Source of the DNA: Clostridia bacterium UC5.1-1D10
Lineage (GTDB): Bacteria; Bacillota; Clostridia; Lachnospirales; Anaerotignaceae
DNA: 64,000 nucleotides
Direction: 5' to 3'
Assembly: GCA_001304995.1 (NCBI GenBank)
Contig: BBZU01000006.1
Coordinates: 94,075 to 158,074 of the forward strand
Part shown: piece after piece, positions 48,007-56,398 of the stretch
Numbering within the stretch: the first letter of the stretch is position 1
Layout of the letters: each line of letters opens with the position of its first letter
Position numbers and translations under genes: made by a program
The notes under the pieces: model-generated
Database searches by the model: none
What the model was told of the DNA's origin: nothing
The model's input: only the letters and a program-made list of their open reading frames with translations

Positions 48007-48897
48007 TTAAGCATTGACTTTTTTCACTTCCACGCCTGCCAGTTTTTCGAAGTACTGAACGATGCCTGCATGGTCTTCATCAAAGTGACCATCTACTTTC
48101 AGGTACTGCATGATTTCGAAGAGCTGGCTGGTCAAAGGCATGGGAACGTCGATGGAGTGAGCTGTTGCCATAACGTTTTTGATGTCTTTGTGGTTGATAG
48201 AGATTTTGCCGCCGGGTTTGAAGTTGCGTTCGATCATCATGGGCACTTTTGCGTCCAGAATAACGCTGCCAGCCAGACCGCCGCGGATTGCCTGATATAC
48301 TTTTTCGGGATCAGCGCCAGCTTTGCTGCACAGTACAAATGCTTCAGAAACAGCAGCGATGGTCAGGTTTACGATAACCTGGTTTGTCAGTTTGGTAACG
48401 GAACCGCTGCCGCTTTTGCCGATGAGCAGTGCGGAAGCGCCCATAGCGTCAAAATAAGGTTTCAGTTTTTCAAAATCAGCTTCGTTGCCGCCTGCCATGA
48501 ATGCCAGTGTACCGTCGATTGCTTTGGGTTCGCCGCCGCTGACAGGAGAGTCTACAAAGCCGATCTGCATTTCAGCCAGTTTTTCTGCGCATGTGCAGGA
48601 TTCAGTAGGTGTTACAGAGCTCATGTCACATACAACAGTACCGGGTTTCAGATAGCCTGTCAGACCGTTTTCACCAAAGAGCACATCCTGAACGATGGCG
48701 CCGTTAGGCAGAATCATCAGAACGATGTCACATTCTTTCCCGATGGTTTCGTAATCGCCTTCTTTTGCGCCGCCAGCAACCAGTTCTGCAACGGCATCTT
48801 TGTTCAGGTCGTTTACATACAGTTCACATCCGGCTTTCAATAAGTTTTTCGCCATGGGTTTGCCCATGATGCCAAGTCCGATAAATCCAGCTTTCAT
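48007..48897 (-). CDS. ltnD: NAD-dependent tetronate 2-dehydrogenase (3-HIBADH family)
   Basis: 296 aa. Rossmann motif GFIGLGIMGKPMA, the substrate motif DSPVSGGEPKA and the catalytic Lys in GSVTKLTNQ, with NHKDIKN in the C-terminal helical domain. The family oxidises beta-hydroxyacids. In this operon it fits LtnD, the first step that oxidises L-threonate or D-erythronate at C2. It is the first gene of the operon, behind the promoter/operator at 48965-48997. The exact stereochemistry cannot be read from sequence. Confidence 0.9.
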   Translation of the reverse strand: MKAGFIGLGIMGKPMAKNLLKAGCELYVNDLNKDAVAELVAGGAKEGDYETIGKECDIVLMILPNGAIVQDVLFGENGLTGYLKPGTVVCDMSSVTPTESCTCAEKLAEMQIGFVDSPVSGGEPKAIDGTLAFMAGGNEADFEKLKPYFDAMGASALLIGKSGSGSVTKLTNQVIVNLTIAAVSEAFVLCSKAGADPEKVYQAIRGGLAGSVILDAKVPMMIERNFKPGGKISINHKDIKNVMATAHSIDVPMPLTSQLFEIMQYLKVDGHFDEDHAGIVQYFEKLAGVEVKKVNA

Positions 48898-48964
48898 AAT
48901 CGCATCTCTCCTTTGTTTGTGTTGCGTTTGTTTTATCGTAGAATCAAGTCGTTTTTATACACTC

Positions 48965-48997
48965 ATTATATTGAATACCGGTATACCGGTTAATGAC
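48965..48997 (-). promoter_or_regulatory. Acid-sugar operon promoter with embedded operator
   Basis: On the minus strand: TTAACC, a 17-bp spacer, then TATAAT. The perfect palindrome ACCGGTATACCGGT (48977-48990) occupies most of the spacer and the edge of the -35. Bases 48975-48997 match the site upstream of gntR at 22 of 23 positions. A bound regulator would block polymerase. Confidence 0.85.
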
Positions 48998-49259
48998 GTT
49001 TTGTAATTTATACATAATACATATAGAAAAAGGAAAATTTTTGTTCATTATTTTCTTTGTGTGTTTTGTGGGAGGAATTTCTATGTGATGTGTCCGTCCT
49101 GTGAGGTTATGATAAGGGGTGGACAATTGTCTGTATTATATGAACTGGACAAAAAACGGCTGGGTATTTTGTCATTGGTTTGAAAGCATATAAAAGATAC
49201 GAAACGGCTGCGCAAGATTTTCTTTGAAAATTTATACAATTTTTGTACCAATATGTACC
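48998..49259. other. Intergenic stretch between divergent ltnD operon and SASP gene
   Basis: AT-rich, no reading frame of interest. The only structure seen is the 10-bp palindrome GACAATTGTC at 49122-49131. Confidence 0.5.
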
Positions 49260-49290
49260 TGACATAATAAAATGCATCCGTGTCATACTA
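49260..49290 (+). promoter_or_regulatory. Sigma-G-like promoter of the SASP gene
   Basis: TGACAT, an 18-bp spacer, then CATACTA. The -10 matches the forespore sigma-G consensus; the -35 agrees partly. It is 47 bp upstream of the SASP start. Confidence 0.6.
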
Positions 49291-49336
49291 ACATTGCAAC
49301 ACCAAACAAACAGTTTTTTGAAGGAGGTTTTTAACC

Positions 49337-49558
49337 ATGAGCAACACATCTTCTACAAGCAACAAAGTAAACGTACCTGAGGCAAGAGCCGCTTTGGAAC
49401 AGTTCAAATACGAAGTGGCAAATGAAATCGGCGTGCCTCTGAAAAAAGGTTATAACGGCGACCTGACATCCGCACAGAACGGCTATGTAGGCGGCTATAT
49501 GGTAAAGAAAATGATCGAAGCTCAGGAAAAAATGATGGCTGAAAAGAAAAACAGCTAA
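49337..49558 (+). CDS. Alpha/beta-type small acid-soluble spore protein
   Basis: 73 aa. It has the family segments ALEQFKYEVANEIGVPL and DLTSAQNGYVGGYMVKKM. These proteins coat and protect DNA in the dormant spore core and are degraded by the GPR protease during germination. GGAGG precedes the ATG, and a sigma-G-like promoter and a strong terminator flank it as a single-gene unit. It is direct evidence that the organism belongs to a spore-forming lineage. Confidence 0.96.
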   Translation: MSNTSSTSNKVNVPEARAALEQFKYEVANEIGVPLKKGYNGDLTSAQNGYVGGYMVKKMIEAQEKMMAEKKNS

Positions 49559-49588
49559 GCATTCCGGCATAAAGCATTCGCAAAAAGA

Positions 49589-49628
49589 GCCCCTTTTGAA
49601 AGATGATCTTTCCAAAAGGGGGTTTTTC
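49589..49628 (+). terminator. Terminator of the SASP gene
   Basis: CCCCTTTTGAAAGAT / ATCTTTCCAAAAGGGG stem with a single bulge, followed by TTTTTCTTTT. Confidence 0.9.
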
Positions 49629-49889
49629 TTTTGCCGGGAATCAAGGGAGAGAAAATTTGGAATTTTATATAGATTTTTTTCAGTTTATACAAAGATTTTA
49701 AGAATGAATGTCACTGCAAGTTGGCTTTTTGATTTCGAAAACAGGAGAAAACAGGGAAAAACGAAAGGGTGGACAAATATTTTTCCAGTTGGGAATTGAA
49801 AAATAACCTTTAACAAAGAACGGAATTTCTGTGGCATTTCTTTAAGAAAAAATAACAGGAGCCAGATGGTAGCACTTTTGGTGAGATTT
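49629..49889. other. Intergenic stretch upstream of the phn operon
   Basis: No convincing gene. One TTTAACA near 49809 recalls a half-site of the PhoP box, but no properly spaced partner is seen. Confidence 0.4.
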
Positions 49890-49922
49890 TATACTGTCAG
49901 TGTATGAGAGATCAGCTCTCAT
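49890..49922 (+). promoter_or_regulatory. Candidate -10 and operator of the phn operon
   Basis: TATACT (49890-49895) without a clear -35, followed 8 bp later by a 7-bp-arm inverted repeat ATGAGAG-ATCAG-CTCTCAT (49904-49922). The palindrome lies where a repressor would block initiation, 36 bp ahead of phnD. Confidence 0.45.
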
Positions 49923-49958
49923 CATAAAAAAGCAAACAATCAAAAAGGAGAATGAGGT

Positions 49959-51023
49959 ATGAAATTTAAGAAATTTTTGACCACAGCAATGGCTGCTGCT
50001 CTGGCGGTTTCTGCGTTTGCAGGCTGCGGCGCACCAGCGGAAGAAAGCACAGAAACTGCTCAGACATCGGAAAGCACAGGCGAATATGCGGACACCATCA
50101 CACTGGTATGGTATCCCAATGAATCCGCGGAAGATTATGACGTTGCCCGCAGCGAATATGCACGCCTGATTGAAGAAGCAACTGGCAAGAAAGTAGAACA
50201 GAAACTGACAACAGACTATGCCATTGCCATTGAATCTTTGGCAAACGGTACCGCACAGATCTGTTTCATGGGTGCGCAGGGCTACATCGAAGCCAAAAAC
50301 GCCAACGATGCCATTGAGCCCCTGTTTGTAAACTCCGGTGCATCTGGCACATTGGATGATGCAAAATATTACAGCTTCCTGGCAGTCAATAAAGGCGATG
50401 AAGGTGAATACGCAGACGGCGACAGTTACAGCATTGACAATATCGCAGGCAAACGCATGTCCTTCGTTTCCAACAGCTCTACATCTGGTTTCAAAGTACC
50501 TACCAGCTCTATCATCTCTCACTTCGCAGATCAGAATCTGACAGAAGACGACCTGATTGAAGGCGGCGAAGGCAAACTGTTCTCTCAGGTACTTTTCGGT
50601 GGTTCTCATCAGGGTTCTGCATTCAACCTGCTTTCCGGCAAAGCAGATGTAGCGGCATTCTGTGACACAGAAATCGCGCCTTACGCAGCTTGTACAGAAG
50701 GCGAAGCAAACACAACTGGTTCTGTTTACACCATCAACAGCGACGCTAGCGCACCTTTTGATACTGTAACAGGCAAGGAATTTGTAGTCATCCAGTCCAC
50801 ACCTGTACTGAATGGGCCTTTCGCTTACAACTCCGATGCACTGGATCCCGCAGATGTAAAAGCTATCCAGGATCTGTTCACATCTGACGAAGTGACTAAC
50901 AATGAAGTAATCTTTGTTCCCGAAGATTCCGAAAACGTAGGTATGTTTGAAAAATCTGAAAATGAAAGATTTGTCATGGTAGACGATTCCTGGTTCGACC
51001 CCATCCGTGACCTGGGTGAATAA
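49959..51023 (+). CDS. phnD: Phosphonate ABC transporter substrate-binding lipoprotein
   Basis: 354 aa. A lipoprotein signal (lipobox FAGC, Cys23) is followed by a PhnD-type periplasmic-binding fold: ITLVWYPNESAEDY, IEEATGKKVEQKL, ICFMGAQGYIEA and a later GSAFNLLSGKADVAAFCD. It captures phosphonates outside the membrane for PhnCE. It is the first gene of a 10.5-kb phn operon, with AAGGAG before the ATG. Confidence 0.94.
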   Translation: MKFKKFLTTAMAAALAVSAFAGCGAPAEESTETAQTSESTGEYADTITLVWYPNESAEDYDVARSEYARLIEEATGKKVEQKLTTDYAIAIESLANGTAQICFMGAQGYIEAKNANDAIEPLFVNSGASGTLDDAKYYSFLAVNKGDEGEYADGDSYSIDNIAGKRMSFVSNSSTSGFKVPTSSIISHFADQNLTEDDLIEGGEGKLFSQVLFGGSHQGSAFNLLSGKADVAAFCDTEIAPYAACTEGEANTTGSVYTINSDASAPFDTVTGKEFVVIQSTPVLNGPFAYNSDALDPADVKAIQDLFTSDEVTNNEVIFVPEDSENVGMFEKSENERFVMVDDSWFDPIRDLGE

Positions 51024-51051
51024 AAAACAGCAAACGATGGAGGAGAAAAGC

Positions 51052-51825
51052 ATGGCATTACTGGAATTTCAAAACGTAAGCAAATCCTATGACAATGTAA
51101 CAAAGGCATTGAGTGACATTACGTTTTCCATAGAAAAAGGCGAATTCGTATCCATCATCGGCCCTTCCGGCGCAGGGAAATCCACGCTGCTCAGATGCAT
51201 CAACCGTCTGGTTGATGCGTCTGAAGGGACCATTGTTTTTGATGGACATGATGTACGAAAGGCAGGCAAGGCAGAGATGCGCCAGATGCGGGCGAAAATC
51301 GGTATGATCTTCCAGCATTACAACCTGGTGGAACGACTGAGCGTCATCGAAAACGTGCTCCACGGCTGTCTAGGGAAAAAATCTGCCATCAGCGGTATGG
51401 CAGGACACTATACAGAAGAAGAGAAAAAGGAAGCATTTCGTATCATTCAGGAAATGGGACTTTCCGATCAGGTATATAAGCGCTGCGACGAACTTTCTGG
51501 CGGACAGAAACAGCGCGTAGGCATCGCCAGAGCCATTATGCAGAAACCCAAAATGATTCTTTGTGATGAACCCATCGCATCCTTAGACCCCAAAGCGTCT
51601 AAAGTTATTATGGATCAGCTTAAGGAAATCAATCAGACAAAAGGCATTACTTGTCTGGTGAACCTGCATCAGGTGGATGTGGCAATCAAGTATTCCGAGA
51701 GAATCATCGGGGTTTCCGGCGGGAAAATCGTATATGATGGCCCTGCCGAACATTTGACAAAAGAAATCATTCAGCAGATTTATCAGTCCTCTGCCAATGA
51801 TTTGATTATGGATTTACAGAGGTGA
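51052..51825 (+). CDS. phnC: Phosphonate ABC transporter ATPase
   Basis: 257 aa. Walker A GPSGAGKST, signature LSGGQKQRVGIARA, Walker B MILCDEP and the switch His in VNLHQVD. ATG 51052 follows GGAGGAG; the longer in-frame start at 51007 overlaps phnD and lacks a ribosome binding site. It powers uptake through the two PhnE permeases next door. Confidence 0.95.
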   Translation: MALLEFQNVSKSYDNVTKALSDITFSIEKGEFVSIIGPSGAGKSTLLRCINRLVDASEGTIVFDGHDVRKAGKAEMRQMRAKIGMIFQHYNLVERLSVIENVLHGCLGKKSAISGMAGHYTEEEKKEAFRIIQEMGLSDQVYKRCDELSGGQKQRVGIARAIMQKPKMILCDEPIASLDPKASKVIMDQLKEINQTKGITCLVNLHQVDVAIKYSERIIGVSGGKIVYDGPAEHLTKEIIQQIYQSSANDLIMDLQR

Positions 51826-51830
51826 GCATA

Positions 51831-52623
51831 ATGGAAAAAACCATGGACATTTTCCAAAAAAGAAAAATTACATATACTCTCGTTTTTTTTAAGCCTGATT
51901 TTGATTTTCTGCGGCGCATCTCTGGTGACCCAGTTTCATTTGGCAGAAGGTATCCAATCTTTCCCGGCGGCATTGCATTGGATTTTTTCTAATCTGATTC
52001 CCGATGAAACGGCAATGGAACGTCTGCCGAAAATTCTGGATAAACTGGTGGAAACAGCATTGTTGTCCGTAGCCGTAACGGTTTTGGCAGGCATCTGCGC
52101 GTTTTTCTTCAGTCTGCTCGGCTCGGGTATCACAAAAATCCATTGGAGCATCAATCGTCTGGTGCGTATCGTAGCGGCATTTTTCCGAAATGTACCCGAT
52201 GTTGTATGGGCGATGCTGCTGATGTTCTCCTTTGGGCAGAACATCCTGACAGGATTTTTTGCATTATTCTTTACTACATTCGGCCTGTTGACCCGTGCGT
52301 TTATCGAAACCATTGATGAGGTCAGCTCCAATTGTGTGGAGGCGCTGGAAGCTACCGGCGGCAGATTCATCCATGTGGTATTTCAGGGGATTTTGCCATC
52401 CTCTCTGCCAAGTGTCATTACCTGGGTATTGTATATGATCGAAACCAATATCAGAAGTTCCACCCTCATCGGCATTTTGACAGCCACAGGGATTGGTTAT
52501 CTTTTTGATTTGTATTATAAACGGTTGGATTTTTCTTCTGCCAGTCTGGTGGTACTTTCCATTGTGGTGCTGGTACTCGTCATTGAAGGCGTATCCAACA
52601 AAATTAGGAAGGTGATTTTGTAA
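51831..52623 (+). CDS. phnE: Phosphonate ABC transporter permease 1, one frameshift
   Basis: About 263 aa when joined. The start MEKTMDIFQKRKITYTLVF is broken by a T8 run at 51883-51890; removing one T gives LVFLSLILIFCGAS, the first membrane helix. The rest has five to six helices and the permease EAA-type loop (EALEATGGRFIHVVFQGILPSSLPSVI). It overlaps the second permease gene (TAATG). Confidence 0.92.
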
Positions 52624-53492
52624 TGTCTGAAAAAGTATTGCAGCCGGGCACGACCATTTCCTTAGATCTGGAGAAGATCATGGAACGCACCGGAAAAGGA
52701 AAAATCAAGATCAAGGCAAAAAATAAAAGCCGCTATGCCCTTCAGGCCCTTATGGTAACACTGCTGGGGCTGACAGTGGTGGCTTTTGCGACATTTGATT
52801 ATCAGAATATTGACTTTGCGGAAGCCGTGCAGGCTACTTTGCAAAACATCCAGACCGTATTTCTGGAACCGGAACTGACAAGAGATACGCTCACAAGCGT
52901 TTTATACCAGCTCTTAGTGACATTTTGTCTGGGGATTCTTTCGACCATCATCGGCGCGTTTTTTGCGTTTTTCTGCTCATTGCTCTGTGCAAGAAACATC
53001 GCAAGCTCCCGTATGGTCAATGGCATCAAAAGCTTTATCGCGGTGGTACGCGCGGTGCCAACAGTTCTGTGGGTATTGATCTTTGCTGTATCTGCTGGCC
53101 TTGGTTCTGTGGCGGCAGTGGTAGGTTTGACATTCCACAGCTTTGCCTATTTGACAAAGGCTTATGCGGAATCCATTGAAGAAATCGAGCCCGGCATCAT
53201 CGAAGCTCTGAAAGCAAACGGGGCAAGTTACTGGCAGATCGTATTCCAGGCAATCGTGCCTTCTACCATCACTTCCATGGTGGCATGGACATTTATGCGG
53301 TTTGAAATCAATTTCACCAATGCTGTTGCCATGGGGGCGGCTGCTGGTGCAGGCGGCATTGGCTTCAATCTGTTTATGGCAGGCAGTTTCTACTTTGACT
53401 TACAGGAAATGGGCATGCTGACATACATCGTTGTCATTGCCGTTGTTCTGCTGGAAATGGTATCTACACGCATCAAAGCGTATGTGAAATAA
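52623..53492 (+). CDS. phnE: Phosphonate ABC transporter permease 2
   Basis: 289 aa. A hydrophilic N-terminal 45 residues precedes six membrane helices. The loop ALKANGASYWQIVFQAIVPS is the ABC-binding EAA-type motif. Two PhnE permeases next to one PhnC and one PhnD imply a heterodimeric channel. No frame problems. Confidence 0.95.
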   Translation: MSEKVLQPGTTISLDLEKIMERTGKGKIKIKAKNKSRYALQALMVTLLGLTVVAFATFDYQNIDFAEAVQATLQNIQTVFLEPELTRDTLTSVLYQLLVTFCLGILSTIIGAFFAFFCSLLCARNIASSRMVNGIKSFIAVVRAVPTVLWVLIFAVSAGLGSVAAVVGLTFHSFAYLTKAYAESIEEIEPGIIEALKANGASYWQIVFQAIVPSTITSMVAWTFMRFEINFTNAVAMGAAAGAGGIGFNLFMAGSFYFDLQEMGMLTYIVVIAVVLLEMVSTRIKAYVK

Positions 53493-53508
53493 GAAAGGAA
53501 ACATCAAA

Positions 53509-53928
53509 ATGGAAAAACGGAGATTATCCAAAATATTGGCGAAAGCCGATGCTGCCCAAGTGCGGCAAATGGCGGAAAAAATCAGAAAACAATATGAGGT
53601 GACTGTGATCAAAGCGCCGGAAAAATCACTGACCATGATTAAGATGCGTGATCCCGTGAAAGAAACCCTGTTCTTTCTGGGGGAAGTCATCGTCTGCGAA
53701 GCCATTGTGTGTCTGGATGGCATAAAAGGAATGGCAGTTATCATGGGAGATGATTTTGAGAAGGTACTGGATATGGCAATCATTGATGCGGCATGCAACA
53801 AAGGCGTCTTTACAGACGAAGGACTGCTGGTAGAACTGGAAAAAGCACAGCAGACCAGAGTGGAAAAAGAAAATGCCATGTTTATGCAGACAATGGTCAA
53901 CTTTACAACCATGACACCGGAGGCTTGA
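53509..53928 (+). CDS. phnG: C-P lyase core subunit PhnG
   Basis: 139 aa. It has the family pattern RLSKILAKADAAQVRQMAE, VKETLFFLGEVIVCEA and KGMAVIMGDDFEKVLDMAIIDA. PhnG joins PhnH, I and J in the C-P lyase core complex and is needed, with PhnI, H and L, to couple the phosphonate to ATP. It overlaps or abuts phnH (TGATGATG). Confidence 0.94.
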   Translation: MEKRRLSKILAKADAAQVRQMAEKIRKQYEVTVIKAPEKSLTMIKMRDPVKETLFFLGEVIVCEAIVCLDGIKGMAVIMGDDFEKVLDMAIIDAACNKGVFTDEGLLVELEKAQQTRVEKENAMFMQTMVNFTTMTPEA

Positions 53929-53930
53929 TG

Positions 53931-54505
53931 ATGAAACAGTTACATACATTTGACGATATATTTGATACACAAAAACATTCCGTTTGCTGCTGGACGCCAT
54001 GGCAAACCCTTCCCGTGTAGTTTCCATCCAGGAAGGCGCAGAAAAACTGTATGGCAGCAAACGGGAAATGCTGACCCTTGCCATGACACTTTTGGATAAA
54101 AACACAGGCTTTTATACCTTTGGACATACAGAGCTGGATGAACAGATCCTTTTGCTGACCCATGCGGAAAAAAAGACACTGGAAGAAGCGGATTATGTTT
54201 TCGTAACGGAAGAAGAACATCTGCCAGAAGCCTTTGCAAAGGCAAAAAGAGGTACTTTGGAAAATCCACATACTTCTGCAACACTCATCATTGGATGCAG
54301 CGGAAAAAGAAATGTGTCTTGCAGCATTTCCGGCCCTGGTGTGGATGGTGTGGCAACATTCCAGAGCCCAGCGGTGCTGGAAGAAGCCTTTCGTTTGCGG
54401 GCAGAACAGGCATATGAATACCCTCAGGGGGTAGACATGATCTTTGTATCCCCGGAAGGGGAACTGTTCTGCATTCCCAGAATGGTCAAGAAGGAGGAAC
54501 AATAA
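53931..54505 (+). CDS. phnH: C-P lyase core subunit PhnH, one frameshift
   Basis: About 191 aa when joined. The first frame reads MKQLHTFDDIFDTQKHS and stops; one extra A in the A5 run at 53971-53975 gives DTQKTFRLLLDAMANPSRVV, the usual PhnH opening. The C-terminus has the conserved-type segment GVDMIFVSPEGELFCIPRM. PhnH is a PLP-transferase-fold subunit without catalytic residues in the C-P lyase core. GGAGG is 7 bases upstream of ATG 53931; an overlapping ATG at 53928 is possible. Confidence 0.92.
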
Positions 54506-54506
54506 T

Positions 54507-55574
54507 ATGGCTTATGTAGCAGTATCCGGCGGCGAGGAAGCCATCGCAGCCAGCATTGCGCTGTTGGATTTTTACCGCAGCAAAACAGAAAAAGATGTGG
54601 AACTGGAAGTGATTCAGGAAAAAATGAGCCTGTTGGTAGACCGTGTCATGAGTGAAGCCGGTCTGTATGCCAAAGAATATGCGGCATTGGCACTGAAACA
54701 GTGCGAAGGCTCCGTGGAAGAAGCAGTATTTCTGCTGCGTGCTTACCGTTCCACACTGAAACGTTCTTACGACACTTATGTGGCAGATACGAAAAACATG
54801 CGCATTGTGCGCCGGATCTCTGCCGCGTTTAAAGATATACAGGGCGGTCAGATTTTGGGTGCCACTTATGACTATACCCACCGCTTGATGCATTTTGACC
54901 TGAAAAATGAGGATGCAGCAAAACTGCATGAACGCATGGAAGAAATGGTGGAAGGACAGGAACCTGTTCCCATGGAACCCTGCGGTCGTGTATCCGACGA
55001 ACTGAAAACAGAAGGGCTCATCGAGCGTTTCCCCATCAATGAAGAACCTCCCTATGATGTAACGGAAAATCTGCTGGAATTTCCCGCCAGCCGCAGTGCC
55101 AGATTGCAGACACTGACAAGAGCTGATGCAGGCTTTATTTCCGGTTTGGCTTATTCCGTACTTCGTGGTTTTGGTCAGGTACATCCTACTGTTGGGGAAC
55201 TGCGTACCGGATATGTGGAACTGGAAATCCCTTATCTTCAACAGGAAGGCGAAACTCTGTGGATTGGGGAAGTGATGCTGACAGAAGTGGAAGTATTCAA
55301 TGAAGCAGAAGATAAAGATGCTCTGAAGCTGGCTTGCGGTTATGGTGCTGTTTTCGGCAGAAATGAAAACAAAGCCATTGCCATGGCAGTCATCGACAGG
55401 GAACTGGATGCCGGCGGCGATTATCCTACACAGGACGAAGAATTTGTACTGATGCATGGGGACAGCTTGGAAATGAACGGCTTCATTTCTCACTTGAAAC
55501 TGCCGCACTATGTCACATTCCAGTCCAAATTGGATGCAGTCAGAAAAACACGGAGGGAAAACAATCATGATTGA
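54507..55574 (+). CDS. phnI: C-P lyase subunit PhnI
   Basis: 355 aa. Family start MAYVAVSGGEEAI, internal LLRAYRSTLKRSYDTYVADT and DYTHRLMHFDLK, and the late PTQDEEFVLMHGDSLEMNG. PhnI is the nucleosidase-type subunit that, with PhnG, H and L, displaces adenine from ATP to form the ribose-triphosphate phosphonate. The 3' end overlaps phnJ by eight bases. ATG 54507 is chosen because it follows AAGGAGG. Confidence 0.95.
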   Translation: MAYVAVSGGEEAIAASIALLDFYRSKTEKDVELEVIQEKMSLLVDRVMSEAGLYAKEYAALALKQCEGSVEEAVFLLRAYRSTLKRSYDTYVADTKNMRIVRRISAAFKDIQGGQILGATYDYTHRLMHFDLKNEDAAKLHERMEEMVEGQEPVPMEPCGRVSDELKTEGLIERFPINEEPPYDVTENLLEFPASRSARLQTLTRADAGFISGLAYSVLRGFGQVHPTVGELRTGYVELEIPYLQQEGETLWIGEVMLTEVEVFNEAEDKDALKLACGYGAVFGRNENKAIAMAVIDRELDAGGDYPTQDEEFVLMHGDSLEMNGFISHLKLPHYVTFQSKLDAVRKTRRENNHD

Positions 55575-56398
55575 CAGTTATAATTACGCCTTTCTGGATG
55601 AAGGCTCTAAACGGGAAATCCGCCGCTCCATATTGAAAGCAGTAGCCATTCCCGGTTATCAGGTGCCCTTTGCTTCCCGGGAACTGCCCATCGGCAGAGG
55701 TTGGGGTACCGGCGGTATTCAGCTGACATTATCACTCATTGGCCCGGATGACACTTTGAAAGTTATCGACCAGGGCAGTGACGAAAGTGTTAACGCGGTA
55801 AATATCAAGAAATTTGTGAAGATGTGTACCAACGTGCCTTGTACCACACGGACACAGGATGCCACCATTGTGCAGACCCGTCACCGTGTACCGGAAGTAC
55901 CTATGCGCAATGACCAGATTTTGGTATTGCAGGTACCCATTCCCGAACCGCTGCGTATTGTGGAACCCAAAGAAGAAGTAACAAAACGGATGCATGCAGA
56001 ACTGGACTATGCGCCCATCTGGCTCCAGTTGTACGAAAGTCTGGTGAAATACGGCAAAGTTACCATCAGTACAGAATATCCCTGTATGGTGGAAGACCGC
56101 TATATCATGAATCCCAGCCCCATTCCCAAGTTTGACAATCCAAAACTCCATGAAGCAGAATGCCTGTATCTGTTTGGGGCAGGACGTGAAAAGAAGATTT
56201 ATGCCATTCCACCTCATACAAAAGTGGTTTCTCTGGCATTTGACGATGTGCCCTTTGAAAAAGAAAAACTTCAAAGGCAAAAAATGCCGTCTGTGCGGCA
56301 GTACAGACACTTATCTGGACGAAATTTATGACGCTGTGACGGGGGAAAGATATTATCAGTGCTCCGACACATCTTATTGTAAGGAGGTACGAGGATAA
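55567..56398 (+). CDS. phnJ: C-P lyase radical-SAM enzyme PhnJ, one frameshift
   Basis: About 277 aa when joined. The radical-bearing Gly is Gly30 in AIPGYQVPF (Gly32 in E. coli), followed by GWGTGGIQLT and PSPIPKFDNPK. All four cysteines are present after correction: CRLC, then QCSDTSYC, matching the cluster ligands and the thiyl-radical Cys. The frame is lost at the A5 run 56264-56268; removing one A gives KENFKGKKCRLC. PhnJ cleaves the C-P bond to give alkane and ribose cyclic phosphate. It overlaps phnK by one base. Confidence 0.94.

Noticed and set aside
49629..49889. A PhoP box upstream of phnD
   Set aside because: Only one TTTAACA-like half-site; the repeat spacing needed for a box is missing.
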